A stretch of DNA of 64,000 nt from Aquirufa nivalisilvae (GCF_004307455.1 NZ_SEWX01000005.1:682001-746000); one strand, 5' to 3'; positions 17,982 to 27,842 are shown, numbered from the stretch's first letter. The notes: generated by a model not told the origin, from the letters alone. Program-made: numbers and translations.

Positions 17982-18811
17982 TCCAATGAATCGATTATTT
18001 GGCTCAATTCATTTTTGTGCTCCTCATCTCCTGCCTTATCGTAAGCCATGATTAAATTCCGAAGCACTCGACGAATGATTTCTAAGTTCGAACATGGATT
18101 ATAGTAGATTTCATTGGGAGCTAAGTTCAATTGCGCCAAATAGTTATCAATATCTACTCGATTGAAAATCAATCCCTTATTGAATACATTAATATAAAAC
18201 TGCACACCCTTTTGCTTGTATGTCAACACAAACAAATTAGGCAAATTGACTCCATATACCGGAAATCCTAATCGTTGCGCGATCCACATATAAATGACGC
18301 ATAAGCTAATCGGGTTTCCTTTTCTACTCTCCAACACCACATTGATATAGGAATTATTGGCCGCATGAAAATTCTTAGTGTTGGCACCAAATTTCAATTG
18401 GTCAAAAATAACCCCATTCAACACTTTAATTTGATCCATAGGATGCAAATTCTCTCGTATTTGAGGCCAAACTTCATAATAAAGTTGGTCTAAATCTGTC
18501 TTTAATTGAGAAAAAGAATAGTCTGGAAAGCGATAGGTTGCCACAATCCACATTCCCTCCATGAGATCCATTCCCCCAGCTTCCTTCCAGATTGCCAGTC
18601 GATTACGCATAGATTCCAACTGAAAATCATGAATCAAATTTTCAATTTTCTCTTGCAAAAATGGGTTTAAGCTTAATTGTTCCCATTCTGATTCCAAAAC
18701 AGGAATAATGGAAGGCCCTAAGGTCCGAATCTGTTGCTCCACCAATTGTACGACTTCAGAATCACTGTCGTCGAGCAATTGAATCATGGCTTTGATAGCT
18801 GGTTCCTTCAT
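17978..18811 (-). CDS. SirB1-like transglutaminase-fold protein
   Basis: From the ATG at 18811 (an in-frame TTG lies 7 codons upstream) the protein has 277 residues. Its centre matches the SirB1/Transglut_core2 family: a VLNGVIFDQLKF strand-helix, the SYINVVLESRKGNPISLCVI block and AQRLGFPVYGVNLPNLFVL. C in SLCV and the downstream Asn/His-poor loop suggest that the catalytic Cys-His-Asp triad of true transglutaminases is only partly kept. The N-terminal helices look like HEAT-type repeats. The biochemical role is unknown. A well-formed promoter lies just upstream. Confidence 0.85.
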   Translation of the reverse strand: MKEPAIKAMIQLLDDSDSEVVQLVEQQIRTLGPSIIPVLESEWEQLSLNPFLQEKIENLIHDFQLESMRNRLAIWKEAGGMDLMEGMWIVATYRFPDYSFSQLKTDLDQLYYEVWPQIRENLHPMDQIKVLNGVIFDQLKFGANTKNFHAANNSYINVVLESRKGNPISLCVIYMWIAQRLGFPVYGVNLPNLFVLTYKQKGVQFYINVFNKGLIFNRVDIDNYLAQLNLAPNEIYYNPCSNLEIIRRVLRNLIMAYDKAGDEEHKNELSQIIDSLD

Positions 18812-18829
18812 AAGGGTTTTAATTTGTAT

Positions 18830-18860
18830 CAAAAATAAGCACTAAGTATCGAATTACAAA
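18830..18860 (-). promoter_or_regulatory. promoter of SirB1-like gene, TTTG-N19-TATTTTTG
   Basis: On the minus strand TTTG (18860-18857), 19 bases and TATTTTTG (18837-18830) match the consensus exactly. The -7 box ends 19 bases before the ATG at 18811, which supports that start. Confidence 0.65.
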
Positions 18861-18964
18861 CGGCTTACATGGTAAGCCCGTACAATAATTGTTGACCCGA
18901 TATATTTTTTTTCAAGAGAATATAAGCCTAAATTTGCTAGCTCATTGAAGCATCAATTCAATAT

Positions 18965-19984
18965 ATGAATATTTTAATAACTGGAGGAGCGGGTTTCATA
19001 GGCTCACATACCTATGTAGTCCTAAAAGAAAACGGCTTCACTCCTATTATCGTTGATAATTTTGCCAATTCATCCATCGATGTCATTGAACGTTTAAAAA
19101 CCATCACTAAGGATGAGGTGATTTATGTAGAAGGTGACGTCAATGATGCTTCGGTCTATGACCAACTATTTCAACAGTATACCATTGATGGAGTGATACA
19201 TTTTGCCGCAGCTAAGGCAGTTGGTGAATCTGTAGAGAATCCGTTAAAATACTACCGAAATAATGTAGCTGCAACAGTCTTGTTGTTAGAGAAAATGAAT
19301 GAATACGGTGTTAAAAACCTTGTTTTTTCTTCTTCTTGTACGGTTTATGGACAACCAGAAAGCTTACCTGTGACGGAATCAGCCCCCGTCCAACCAGCAG
19401 TTTCCCCCTATGGGAATTCCAAGCAAATTTGTGAAGAAATCATCCGAGATAGTGTTCATGCCAAAAATGCCCATTTAAAAGCTATTTCGTTACGTTATTT
19501 TAATCCTATTGGAGCACATGAAAGTGCATTAATTGGAGAGTTGCCTCTTGGCCCCCCGGCTAATTTAGTGCCTTTTTTAATGCAATCTGTGGCTGGTTTA
19601 CGTGGCCCCTTGCAGGTATTTGGAGATGATTATCCAACACCCGATGGTACGGCCATTAGGGATTATATCCATGTTTGTGATCTGGCTGAGGCACATGTTA
19701 AGGCATTAGCTTATTTATTAAATCAGCCTCAGGCTACTTATTATGATTATTTTAATATTGGGACAGGAACAGGTAGTTCAGTATTAGATGTCATTCATGC
19801 CTTTGAAAAAACCACAGGTAAAAAAGTACCTTACGAAATAAAACCTCGACGTTCAGGAGATATAACAGCTGTTTATGCAGCTACAGATAAATCGAAAGAG
19901 ATTTTACATTGGTCAACAAAAAAAAGCTTAGAAGAAGCATTAGTTGATTCTTGGAGATGGCAAGAACAGCTTCTTAAATCATAA
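18965..19984 (+). CDS. galE: UDP-glucose 4-epimerase
   Basis: GalE interconverts UDP-glucose and UDP-galactose (possibly also the N-acetyl forms) with tightly bound NAD. The 339-residue protein has the family length, the nucleotide motif GGAGFIGSH at 7-15, catalytic Ser in SSSCTVYG (near 124) and Tyr149/Lys153 in PYGNSK. The RRSGDITAVYA segment near the C-terminus is typical of GalE rather than of other epimerases. A -7-like TAAATTTG lies at 18929-18936. It opens a three-gene sugar-nucleotide run galE-rfbB-rfbA with gaps of only 4 and 2 bases. Confidence 0.95.
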   Translation: MNILITGGAGFIGSHTYVVLKENGFTPIIVDNFANSSIDVIERLKTITKDEVIYVEGDVNDASVYDQLFQQYTIDGVIHFAAAKAVGESVENPLKYYRNNVAATVLLLEKMNEYGVKNLVFSSSCTVYGQPESLPVTESAPVQPAVSPYGNSKQICEEIIRDSVHAKNAHLKAISLRYFNPIGAHESALIGELPLGPPANLVPFLMQSVAGLRGPLQVFGDDYPTPDGTAIRDYIHVCDLAEAHVKALAYLLNQPQATYYDYFNIGTGTGSSVLDVIHAFEKTTGKKVPYEIKPRRSGDITAVYAATDKSKEILHWSTKKSLEEALVDSWRWQEQLLKS

Positions 19985-19988
19985 TTTT

Positions 19989-21044
19989 ATGAAAAAAATA
20001 GTCATTACCGGAGGTGCCGGATTCATTGGATCGCATGTGGTACGTTTGTTCGTTCAGAAATACCCTGAATACCAAATTTATAACTTGGATGCTTTAACCT
20101 ATGCAGGTAATTTAGCCAATAACGAAGATATCGCTCATTTGCCAAATTATCATTTCATCAAAGCGGATATCACCGATGCCGTTCATATAGATGCCTTATT
20201 TGCTGAACATCAATTTGATGGTGTATTGCACTTAGCGGCCGAATCACATGTGGATCGTTCCATTTCAGATCCATTAGCTTTTGTTAAAACCAATGTCATT
20301 GGAACGGTTAATCTTCTACAAGCAGCCAAAAAGCATTGGGCTAATCAGTACGAAGGAAAGCGTTTTTATCACATTTCCACAGATGAAGTATATGGTGAAT
20401 TGCACAATCCAGAGGAATTCTTTTTAGAAACTACTCCTTATGATCCTCGTTCTCCTTATTCAGCTTCCAAAGCTTCTTCTGACCACTTTGTAAGAGCTTT
20501 TCATGAGACCTATGGTTTGCCGACCGTCATCACGAATTGTTCCAACAATTATGGACCCAACCATTTCCCAGAGAAACTTATCCCTTTGATGATACATAAC
20601 ATCCTTACCAACAAACCCTTACCTGTATACGGAAAAGGTGAAAACGTAAGGGATTGGCTTTATGTAGTTGATCATGCTCGCGCGATTGATACGGTATTCC
20701 ACCAAGGAAAGATTGGAGATACTTATAACATTGGAGGTTTCAATGAATGGAAAAACATCGATTTAGTCCATTTATTATGCCAAATTATGGATCAAAAACT
20801 AGGTCGTGCAGAAGGAACATCCAAGCAATTGATTACCTATGTAACAGACCGTGCAGGCCATGATTTACGTTATGCCATCGATGCACATAAAATCATGAAC
20901 GAGCTAGGCTGGGAACCCTCATTACAATTTGCTGAAGGTTTAGAAAAAACCGTAGATTGGTATCTAAACAATGAGAAATGGCTGAAAGATGTCACATCTG
21001 GAGCTTACCAGCAGTATTATCAAAACATGTATCAAGAAAGATAA
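19989..21044 (+). CDS. rfbB: dTDP-glucose 4,6-dehydratase
   Basis: RfbB dehydrates dTDP-glucose to dTDP-4-keto-6-deoxyglucose, step two of dTDP-L-rhamnose synthesis. From the ATG at 19989 it has 351 residues; a longer frame reaching into galE is unlikely. Motifs are GGAGFIGSH 8-16, the family-specific LTYAGN near 36-41, [11 protein letters not shown] near 81-91, catalytic Thr131-Asp132-Glu133 and Tyr157/Lys161. C-terminal [14 protein letters not shown] is diagnostic. It is translated 4 bases after galE and followed by rfbA. The next enzyme, rfbC, is 24 kb away at 45036. Confidence 0.96.
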   Translation: MKKIVITGGAGFIGSHVVRLFVQKYPEYQIYNLDALTYAGNLANNEDIAHLPNYHFIKADITDAVHIDALFAEHQFDGVLHLAAESHVDRSISDPLAFVKTNVIGTVNLLQAAKKHWANQYEGKRFYHISTDEVYGELHNPEEFFLETTPYDPRSPYSASKASSDHFVRAFHETYGLPTVITNCSNNYGPNHFPEKLIPLMIHNILTNKPLPVYGKGENVRDWLYVVDHARAIDTVFHQGKIGDTYNIGGFNEWKNIDLVHLLCQIMDQKLGRAEGTSKQLITYVTDRAGHDLRYAIDAHKIMNELGWEPSLQFAEGLEKTVDWYLNNEKWLKDVTSGAYQQYYQNMYQER

Positions 21045-21046
21045 AA

Positions 21047-21907
21047 ATGAAAGGAATTATTTTAGCAGGCGGTTCAGGAACTCGTCTACATCCATTGACT
21101 TTAGCAGTAAGTAAGCAATTAATGCCTGTTTACGACAAACCAATGATTTATTATCCCTTATCCATTTTGATGTTATCAGGGATACGTGAAATATTGATTA
21201 TCTCCACGCCACATGATTTACCTCACTTTGAGAAATTATTAGGTGATGGTTCACAAATTGGCTGTCGCTTTGAATATGCCGTTCAACCTGAACCAAATGG
21301 CTTAGCGCAAGCTTTTGTTATCGGCGAAAAATTCATTGGAAAAGAAAAGGTGGCCTTAGTATTAGGAGATAACATCTTTTATGGTTCTGGCTTAAGTAAG
21401 CTACTTCAAGCCAACAATGACCCGGATGGTGGAGTCGTGTATGCCTATTCTGTCAACGATCCTGAACGATACGGAGTGGTGGAATTTGATTCAAACAATA
21501 ATGTCTTATCCATCGAAGAAAAACCGAGTCAACCTAAGTCGAATTATGCCGTCCCAGGTTTATATTTCTATGACAATGAGGTGGTTGAAATAGCCAAAAA
21601 CATTGCTCCTTCTCCTCGTGGTGAATATGAAATCACGGATGTCAATAAAGAATATTTAAAACGTGGAAAGCTTAAAGTGGGTATTTTAAACCGAGGAACA
21701 GCTTGGTTAGATACAGGTACATTTGCCTCTTTGATGCAGGCTGGTCAGTTTGTACAAGTCATCGAAGAGCGTCAAGGTATGAAAATTGGCTGCATTGAAG
21801 AAGTAGCCTACCGTATGGGTTTTATTGATGCTAAACAATTAGAAGCGATTGCCAAACCATTGGTAAAAAGTGGATATGGTCAGTATTTATTAAATCTACT
21901 GCGTTAA
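21047..21907 (+). CDS. rfbA: glucose-1-phosphate thymidylyltransferase
   Basis: RfbA makes dTDP-glucose from dTTP and glucose-1-phosphate, the entry step to dTDP-rhamnose. The start at 21047 gives 286 residues beginning [18 protein letters not shown], the canonical nucleotidyltransferase signature. Further motifs are [12 protein letters not shown], the [11 protein letters not shown] metal site and the [12 protein letters not shown] substrate loop. It starts 2 bases after rfbB and its end overlaps the converging chromate transporter gene by 4 bases. Confidence 0.96.
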   Translation: MKGIILAGGSGTRLHPLTLAVSKQLMPVYDKPMIYYPLSILMLSGIREILIISTPHDLPHFEKLLGDGSQIGCRFEYAVQPEPNGLAQAFVIGEKFIGKEKVALVLGDNIFYGSGLSKLLQANNDPDGGVVYAYSVNDPERYGVVEFDSNNNVLSIEEKPSQPKSNYAVPGLYFYDNEVVEIAKNIAPSPRGEYEITDVNKEYLKRGKLKVGILNRGTAWLDTGTFASLMQAGQFVQVIEERQGMKIGCIEEVAYRMGFIDAKQLEAIAKPLVKSGYGQYLLNLLR

Positions 21908-23076
21908 GAAACAATTATTCCAGCTAATAAAGCGATAACAAACAAGGCAATGGGTGGAAGCTTTGTCATTTGCGCCACCAAAAATGTCACCACAACGATA
22001 CCGAATCCAATCAGGTTCGCTTGTATAATCATCGGATGAATAAAGGCATATACTGCCACGATGGTTAATCCAACCGAAACGGATTGGATTCCTGGTAAAG
22101 AGGCTCTTATAAAGCGATACTGCTTTAATTGTCCCCAAATTCGATACACAAAAAAGATAAGGAAAGTACCCGGTAAAAATATACCTAATGCTCCAATAAC
22201 GCTACCCGCAAGTTCTCCAAGGGTACCATAATCTTTCATCAATAATACACCAAGATAAGACGTAAGTGCAAAAACGGGCCCTGGTAAGGTCTGAGACAAG
22301 GTCATCCCCGTCAAGAAATCATCTTCACGAATGAGGTGCTTAAATTCAACAAATTCAGTAAATAAGACAGGAACTAACACTTGTCCACCTCCAAAAACCA
22401 AACTCCCATTTCGGTAAAAATTCTCAAAAATTCGAATGGGATAATAATCCGTAAAATGCCCCAAGACTGCTAAAAAGACCAAAAAGCCCCAGAATAAATG
22501 AAAATTGGCCCAGGGGATAATCATTTTATGTTTATTCTGACGCGGAAAATCTTTAAAATTCAACGACGAAATCAAACCGCCTATCAAAAGTAAAACAGGA
22601 AATATAAAAGGACTTTGGATGTACAAACCGATGGCCACCGTGAACAAAAATATCAGGATATACATGGGCGCACGCAGAAACTTTTGTGCCATAATCCATC
22701 CTGCTTGAAGAATTAAGCCAATACCCACTGGAGTTACAAATTGAATAATGTCCCTATTTCTTAAATAAGTCATCCCAAAAGCAGCTAATGTCATAACAAA
22801 AACCGCAGGACTAATCCATGCAATCAGCGTAACATAAGCTAAATTGGCACCTCCCCTTTTATAGCCAATGGCTGTAATCATTTGGGTCGAAGTGGGACCT
22901 GGTAAAAAAGAACAAAGAGCTTGGATTTCAAACAATTCATCTTCCGTCAAATAGCCCTTCTCCTTCACTAATTTTTTGAGGAAAAGGGCTATATGTACTT
23001 GCACACCACCAAATGAAGTCATAGCCAACACTAACACATCCCAAAGGAATTCGACATGTTTGGGCTTTCTCCACAT
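21904..23076 (-). CDS. chrA: chromate transporter family protein (ChrA, two-domain form)
   Basis: The 390-residue membrane protein shows the two homologous CHR domains of long ChrA proteins. The first carries FGGVQVHI and LPGPTSTQM (residues about 22-65). The second carries [11 protein letters not shown] and [13 protein letters not shown] (about 230-290). About ten to twelve hydrophobic segments are visible. Characterised members export chromate; many are uncharacterised, so the true substrate is uncertain. It is the last gene of a tight minus-strand run clpS-recR-SOD-dioxygenase-chrA, 4 bases after the dioxygenase. Confidence 0.88.
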   Translation of the reverse strand: MWRKPKHVEFLWDVLVLAMTSFGGVQVHIALFLKKLVKEKGYLTEDELFEIQALCSFLPGPTSTQMITAIGYKRGGANLAYVTLIAWISPAVFVMTLAAFGMTYLRNRDIIQFVTPVGIGLILQAGWIMAQKFLRAPMYILIFLFTVAIGLYIQSPFIFPVLLLIGGLISSLNFKDFPRQNKHKMIIPWANFHLFWGFLVFLAVLGHFTDYYPIRIFENFYRNGSLVFGGGQVLVPVLFTEFVEFKHLIREDDFLTGMTLSQTLPGPVFALTSYLGVLLMKDYGTLGELAGSVIGALGIFLPGTFLIFFVYRIWGQLKQYRFIRASLPGIQSVSVGLTIVAVYAFIHPMIIQANLIGFGIVVVTFLVAQMTKLPPIALFVIALLAGIIVS

Positions 23077-23080
23077 GGGC

Positions 23081-24046
23081 TTATTTTTTCAAACCTAATT
23101 CAATTAAACGCTCTGTTAAAAACTCTCCAGCGCTCATATCGGTATACATTTTAGGATTTTCTACAGATACACAGGATTCCAAACAAGTTAAATCCATTTC
23201 CGATCTAGGGTGCATGAAAAAAGGAATGGAATAACGAGATGTACCCATTTTCTCTCTTGGTGGATTCACTACACGGTGAATCGTAGATTTCAAATGATGA
23301 TTTGTCAGTCGATCCAACATATCTCCCACATTCACCACCACTTGGTCTGGCAAAGCAGTAATTGGAATCCATTTTCCATCCATACGTAAAACTTCCAAGC
23401 CTTCAGCAGATGCACCCATCAACAAGGTAATCAAATTGATATCTCCATGGGCAGCTGCACGAACAGCTCCTTCTGGCAAAGCATCTGGATTAGGAATCGG
23501 GAAATAATGAATGGCTCTTAAAATGGAATTCCCATTTTTCACTTTATCTTCAAAATAATCCTCAGGTAACTCTAAATACAAAGCAATCGCTCTTAAAAGT
23601 GATTTACCAGCATTTTCTAAGGTTTGATAAGCTCCAACCGTATATGTCTCAAAATCGGGATATTCCTTGGGGAAAATATTTTCTGGATATTCACTCCACA
23701 CTGAATCTCCATCGTCTTGATGTTTCTGACCCACATGGTAAAACTCCTTCAAATCAGGCACTTTAAATCCCTTAGCAGTTTCCTTACCTTTTCCTACATA
23801 TCCTCGCTGTCCCGCAATACCGGGAACTTCATAGGCTTGTTTTAAGGAATCAGGTGATTGGAAAAATTGCTCAACTTCTTGATATAATTTTTTTGTAAAA
23901 TCATCTGAAAGGCCATGTCCTTTCACCGCAACGAAGCCAATCGTATTAAAGGCATTACCTAAATCCTGAACAAATTTGGCCTTTCTAACTGGATCGCCAG
24001 AAGTAAATTCGTTCAAATCCAAAGAAGGGATTTCTTCTAATAACAT
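23081..24046 (-). CDS. isopenicillin N synthase-like 2-oxoglutarate/Fe(II) dioxygenase
   Basis: The 321-residue protein has the N-terminal DIOX_N domain (PSLDLNEF to VKGHGLSDD) and a double-stranded beta-helix oxygenase core. The iron triad is visible: His200 and Asp202 in AAHGDINLITLL, and His257 in STIHRVV. Arg271 and Ser273 in SRYSIPFF would bind 2-oxoglutarate. The family oxidises many small molecules and the substrate cannot be predicted. No antibiotic biosynthesis genes surround it. It is embedded 3 bases after SOD and 4 bases before chrA, so it is co-transcribed with stress and repair functions. Confidence 0.9.
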   Translation of the reverse strand: MLLEEIPSLDLNEFTSGDPVRKAKFVQDLGNAFNTIGFVAVKGHGLSDDFTKKLYQEVEQFFQSPDSLKQAYEVPGIAGQRGYVGKGKETAKGFKVPDLKEFYHVGQKHQDDGDSVWSEYPENIFPKEYPDFETYTVGAYQTLENAGKSLLRAIALYLELPEDYFEDKVKNGNSILRAIHYFPIPNPDALPEGAVRAAAHGDINLITLLMGASAEGLEVLRMDGKWIPITALPDQVVVNVGDMLDRLTNHHLKSTIHRVVNPPREKMGTSRYSIPFFMHPRSEMDLTCLESCVSVENPKMYTDMSAGEFLTERLIELGLKK

Positions 24047-24049
24047 GTT

Positions 24050-24757
24050 TTATTTTTTTATTGATGAAAATTGCTGAGATACAAAATCCCAATTGACTAC
24101 ATTCCAAAACGCCGTAATATAATCAGCTCTTTTATTTTGATATTTCAAATAATAGGCGTGTTCCCAAACATCTAATGCTAAAATAGGTGTACCTTTTACT
24201 TCTGCCACATCCATTAATGGATTATCTTGATTGGGAGTTGAACTAATGACCAATTTCCCATCTTTCCAAAGCAACCAAGCCCAGCCAGAACCAAATCGAC
24301 CGGTAGCAGCTTTTGCAAATTCGCTTTTTAGTGCATCTAATCCACCTAAATCTTTCTGTATTTGTGCCAAAAGATCTGCACTTGGCTTAGTGCCTGTAGC
24401 TGGTCCAATCAATTTCCAAAAAAAGCTATGATTCCAGTGTCCACCTCCATTATTGCGAACAGCTACGGGTAATTGACTCATTTGACCCATCATTGCCTCT
24501 AATGATAAAGAAGCAGCAGGAGTTCCTGTAACAGCTTTATTTAAATTATCAACATAAGCTTTATGATGACGATCATGGTGAATTTCCATCGTCAACTTGT
24601 CGATATGCGGCTCTAAAGCATCAAATGAATATCCTAGAGCTGGCAGGCTGAATGGGGCTGTTTCAAGAGAGCTTTGTGCTCGAGATGTGAAACTAGGTAA
24701 AACAATACTCGCGCCTAAAAGCCCGACTGTTTTTTGCAAAAAATGTGATCTTTTCAT
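24050..24757 (-). CDS. exported Fe/Mn superoxide dismutase
   Basis: SOD converts superoxide to oxygen and hydrogen peroxide. The 235-residue protein carries an N-terminal export signal of about 28 residues absent from cytoplasmic SODs: KRSHFLQK, a hydrophobic stretch, then SRAQ. It looks like a Tat-type leader with KR instead of RR, so a periplasmic, pre-folded enzyme is likely. Metal ligands are His60 (MEIHHDRHH), the second His of GGGHWNHSFFW, and the Asp/His of DVWEHAYYL. Tyr68 is the active-site gateway. Fe and Mn preference cannot be told reliably. It lies between recR and a dioxygenase gene in one operon. Confidence 0.93.
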   Translation of the reverse strand: MKRSHFLQKTVGLLGASIVLPSFTSRAQSSLETAPFSLPALGYSFDALEPHIDKLTMEIHHDRHHKAYVDNLNKAVTGTPAASLSLEAMMGQMSQLPVAVRNNGGGHWNHSFFWKLIGPATGTKPSADLLAQIQKDLGGLDALKSEFAKAATGRFGSGWAWLLWKDGKLVISSTPNQDNPLMDVAEVKGTPILALDVWEHAYYLKYQNKRADYITAFWNVVNWDFVSQQFSSIKK

Positions 24758-24774
24758 GAGCGTAGAAAAATTGT

Positions 24775-25386
24775 TTATTCATAGACTACTCGGCCGACAA
24801 TACTTCGCCCAAGGGTAATTTCATCCGTATATTCCAAATCACCGCCAATGGGAATACCACGAGCAATGGTGGAGATTTTAATAGGAAATTCTTTTAATTT
24901 TTTTGTCAAATAAAAAGCGGTAGTATCGCCTTCCATGGTTGGACTAAGCCCTAAAATCACTTCGGTGACTTGACCCGTACCTACCCGTTGGATAAGAGAA
25001 TCTATTTGTAAATCACTGGGAGAAATACCGGCTAATGGAGAAATAATACCTCCAAGAACATGATAAAGACCTATAAATTGACCTGTATTTTCAATGGCTA
25101 ATACATCACGCATATCCTCCACGACACAAATCAGACTTTCTTCTCGCTTATGACTATTACAAATTCCACACAAACCTCCATCTGAAATCATATGACATTG
25201 TGGACAGAACTGAGTCTCTGTACGTAATTGAACTAGAGCGTGTGCTAATTGCAAGGATTGCGATTCAGGTCTTTTCAATAAATGAAGAGCTAGGCGCAAT
25301 GCTGATTTTTTACCTATACCCGGCAATTTCGATATTTCTTCTACCGCTTGTTCAATGATCCGAGAAGGGTAATTGTTCATGGCCAT
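24775..25386 (-). CDS. recR: recombination mediator RecR
   Basis: RecR works with RecO/RecF to load RecA on gapped DNA. The 203-residue protein has the usual order: helix-hairpin-helix (SKLPGIGKKSALRLALHLL, residues 19-37), a four-cysteine zinc finger (Cys61, 64, 73, 76 in CPQCHMISDGGLCGIC) and a TOPRIM domain (about 84-175; VVEDMRDVLAIE, then GLSPTMEGDTTA). A second in-frame ATG at 25380 would drop two residues. It follows clpS after 3 bases. Confidence 0.96.
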   Translation of the reverse strand: MAMNNYPSRIIEQAVEEISKLPGIGKKSALRLALHLLKRPESQSLQLAHALVQLRTETQFCPQCHMISDGGLCGICNSHKREESLICVVEDMRDVLAIENTGQFIGLYHVLGGIISPLAGISPSDLQIDSLIQRVGTGQVTEVILGLSPTMEGDTTAFYLTKKLKEFPIKISTIARGIPIGGDLEYTDEITLGRSIVGRVVYE

Positions 25387-25389
25387 AAG

Positions 25390-25722
25390 CTATTGATAAG
25401 ACTCTATTTCAGCAGAAATACCTCGTCGACATATTTCATTTCGCATACTAACTAATTCATCAAAATCTCCTGATTTAACTCCACATCTCCCTCTAAAATG
25501 AATTTGCAAGGTACATTGCTCTGCTTGTTCTGGACTATGCTCACATACCTCCATCAGGGTAATAATGACATAATCAAAGGAATTAACCTCATCATTATAC
25601 ACCACCAACTGATGAGATGCTACAACTTCTTCGTCAAAGGCCACCTCAACATCTTCTTGATGCTTTTCTTGGTTTTGAAAAGAAATACGAAAACGAGAAA
25701 TGTTATCTTCCGAGAATTCCAT
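25390..25722 (-). CDS. clpS: ATP-dependent Clp protease adaptor ClpS
   Basis: ClpS delivers N-degron substrates to ClpAP or ClpCP. In this 110-residue protein the core (about 35-107) shows the substrate-pocket motif YNDEVNSFDYVI (Asn43-Asp44), the VCEHSPEQAEQC helix, a conserved His75 and the closing RGISAEIE. The 30-residue N-terminal extension is acidic and divergent, as usual. It opens the five-gene minus-strand run. A -7-like TAAATTTG lies at 25763-25756, without a clear -33 partner. Confidence 0.9.
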   Translation of the reverse strand: MEFSEDNISRFRISFQNQEKHQEDVEVAFDEEVVASHQLVVYNDEVNSFDYVIITLMEVCEHSPEQAEQCTLQIHFRGRCGVKSGDFDELVSMRNEICRRGISAEIESYQ

Positions 25723-25785
25723 ATTTTTGATACGATTTTAAAAACGACCTCTTAGCAAATTTAAAAAAAATCCTTTGAAACACCT

Positions 25786-27222
25786 ATGTCTGTAACTTTA
25801 GCCGGAGGAATTCTTGCCATCTATTTTGGCCTTCTTTTAATCATCTCCTACATTACTTCCAAAGGTGCAGATACACATGCATTTTTTACAGCCAATAGAC
25901 AATCTCCTTGGTGGTTAGTTGCCTTTGGGATGATTGGTACTTCCATTTCTGGATTAACTTTTATTTCTGTTCCAGGAGCTGTAGGTAAAACTTCTTTTAC
26001 TTATTATCAATTAATCTTAGGGCATTCATTTGGTTATTTAACCATTGCTCTCGTTTTAATGCCTTTATATTATCGACTAAACCTAATTTCCATCTATGGA
26101 TATTTAGAAAGTCGATTCGGATTTTGGTCCTATAAAACCGGCTCTGCCTTTTTCTTATTATCTAGAACCATTGGCTCCGCTGCCCGTTTGTATCTGGCTG
26201 TTAATGTCTTACAAATCGCTATTTTCGCTCCTATTGGGGTTCCTTTTGGCTTGACAGTGTTTATTTCCATCTTGCTGATTTGGCTGTATACTCACCGTGG
26301 AGGAGTAAAAACAATCATCTGGACAGATACCTTACAAACCTTATTCCTACTGATCGCACTATTTATTACCATCTTTTTGGTAGGTCAACAAATGAACATG
26401 GGATTCATGGATATGGTTCACACCATTTCAGATAGTAAGTATTCCCACATGTTTGAATGGGATTGGAAAAACACCCATTTCTTTGGAAAAGACTTCCTGG
26501 CCGGGGTTTTTATTGCTATTGTAATGACTGGGCTTGATCAAGATTTGATGCAAAAAAACTTGACGTGTAAATCCATCGGAGAAGCGCAAAAAAACATGTT
26601 TTGGTTTTATTGGGTGCTTCTATTAATCAACCTTTTATTCCTTTCTTTGGGTGCCTTATTATACATCTATGCGCAAAGCAAAAACATAGCCATTCCTGCA
26701 CAGACCGATAATTTATATCCCATGCTTGCCTTAAATGGGCACTTTGGCACCTTAGCGGCTGTTACCTTTTTACTCGGGATCATTGCAGCCTCCTATGCCA
26801 GCTCTGATTCTGCTTTGACAGCTTTAACCACCTCTTTTTGTATTGATTTCTTAAGAATTGAGAAGTTTCAAGAACAAAAAAGACATAAAATCAAACATTA
26901 TGTTCACTTAGGCTTCTCCGCTTTATTTTTCGTGGTCATTGGCTTGTTTCATATTTTCAACAACCAAGAATTGATTTCGGCTGTGTTCAATTTGGCTGGA
27001 TATACCTATGGACCGCTATTAGGTCTATTCTCCTTTGGTTTATTCACCAAAACTCAGGTAAAAGACAAATGGGTTCCAATTATTTGCGTAGCCTCCCCTA
27101 TCATAACCTTTTTACTAGAATGGCAATCTCAAGCTTTATTTGGAGGTTTTGGTTTCGCTAAATTGATTCTCAATGGCGCTATCTGTTTTGCACTACTTTG
27201 GGCTATCCGAATTAAAAAATAA
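25786..27222 (+). CDS. sodium:solute symporter (SSS family)
   Basis: This 478-residue integral membrane protein has about thirteen hydrophobic segments and the SSS fold. Signs are the early GMIGTSISGLTFISVPG loop (residues about 46-62), the GYLESRFG and SRTIGSAARLYL segments, the sodium-site region TGLDQDLMQKNLTCKS and the LGIIAASYASSDSALTALT block. It imports a small organic solute with Na+; the substrate (sugar, amino acid or other) is not predictable. It diverges from clpS and ends at a hairpin shared with yceI. Confidence 0.9.
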   Translation: MSVTLAGGILAIYFGLLLIISYITSKGADTHAFFTANRQSPWWLVAFGMIGTSISGLTFISVPGAVGKTSFTYYQLILGHSFGYLTIALVLMPLYYRLNLISIYGYLESRFGFWSYKTGSAFFLLSRTIGSAARLYLAVNVLQIAIFAPIGVPFGLTVFISILLIWLYTHRGGVKTIIWTDTLQTLFLLIALFITIFLVGQQMNMGFMDMVHTISDSKYSHMFEWDWKNTHFFGKDFLAGVFIAIVMTGLDQDLMQKNLTCKSIGEAQKNMFWFYWVLLLINLLFLSLGALLYIYAQSKNIAIPAQTDNLYPMLALNGHFGTLAAVTFLLGIIAASYASSDSALTALTTSFCIDFLRIEKFQEQKRHKIKHYVHLGFSALFFVVIGLFHIFNNQELISAVFNLAGYTYGPLLGLFSFGLFTKTQVKDKWVPIICVASPIITFLLEWQSQALFGGFGFAKLILNGAICFALLWAIRIKK

Positions 27223-27230
27223 TAGACAAT

Positions 27231-27256
27231 AAAAAGGGCGACCTAGGGCCGCCCTT
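27231..27256 (-). terminator. rho-independent terminator of the YceI gene
   Basis: AAGGGCG (27234-27240) pairs with CGCCCTT (27250-27256). Read on the minus strand it is followed by a T-run, so it fits the yceI transcript. It may also act on the converging symporter transcript. Confidence 0.7.
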
Positions 27257-27278
27257 CTACTAGAACTTGGAATAATAA

Positions 27279-27842
27279 TTACTCTTGAATAAACTCGCCA
27301 CTTGCGCGTAATTCAATATCTTCTCCAACCATAGCTGCTGGCATAGTTCCAACACCCCAAGCAGTACGATTGATAGCACCTGATGCTTTAAAACCAGCTA
27401 CTTTTTTACCTTGACGGTTAGTAGTAGTTCCGTTTAACACTAAATCTAATGTAACAGGCTTAGTAACACCGTGCATGGTTAAATCACCAGCTACTTTATA
27501 TTTACGATCAGCTACTTTACTGATTGACTTGCTAGCAAATGTCAATGTTGGAAATTTAGCCGCATCAAAGAAATCAGGACTTTTTAAGTGCGTATCACGA
27601 CGCTCATTGTCAGTAAATACAGTATTTACATCGGCAACAATATTGAATTTTGCATCTGTAAAATCATCTTTAGCTGAAGTCATCGTTGCTTCAGTAATTT
27701 TAAATGCACCTTCTACATCTGAAATAGATAAGTGAACAACACTAAATCCTAACTTAGAGTGTGATTTGTCTACATTCCATTTTTGAGCTTGTGCAGATAT
27801 TCCACATGATAAAAGAGCAATAGCTAAAAGTAATTTTTTCAT
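27279..27842 (-). CDS. YceI-family periplasmic lipid-binding protein
   Basis: From the ATG at 27842 the protein has 187 residues and starts with a signal peptide (MKKLLLAIALLSCGISAQA). An upstream in-frame start would place 21 extra residues before it and is rejected. The mature part is the YceI lipocalin-like barrel: WNVDKSHSKLGFSVVHL, FNIVADVNTVFTDNERRDTHLKS and LTMHGVTKPVTL are family motifs. Members bind polyisoprenoids or other amphiphiles in the periplasm. The gene stands alone. Confidence 0.93.
   Translation of the reverse strand: MKKLLLAIALLSCGISAQAQKWNVDKSHSKLGFSVVHLSISDVEGAFKITEATMTSAKDDFTDAKFNIVADVNTVFTDNERRDTHLKSPDFFDAAKFPTLTFASKSISKVADRKYKVAGDLTMHGVTKPVTLDLVLNGTTTNRQGKKVAGFKASGAINRTAWGVGTMPAAMVGEDIELRASGEFIQE

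Noticed and set aside
23081..24046. Beta-lactam biosynthesis gene
   Set aside because: Only the general oxygenase fold is shared with isopenicillin N synthase, and no other pathway gene is nearby.
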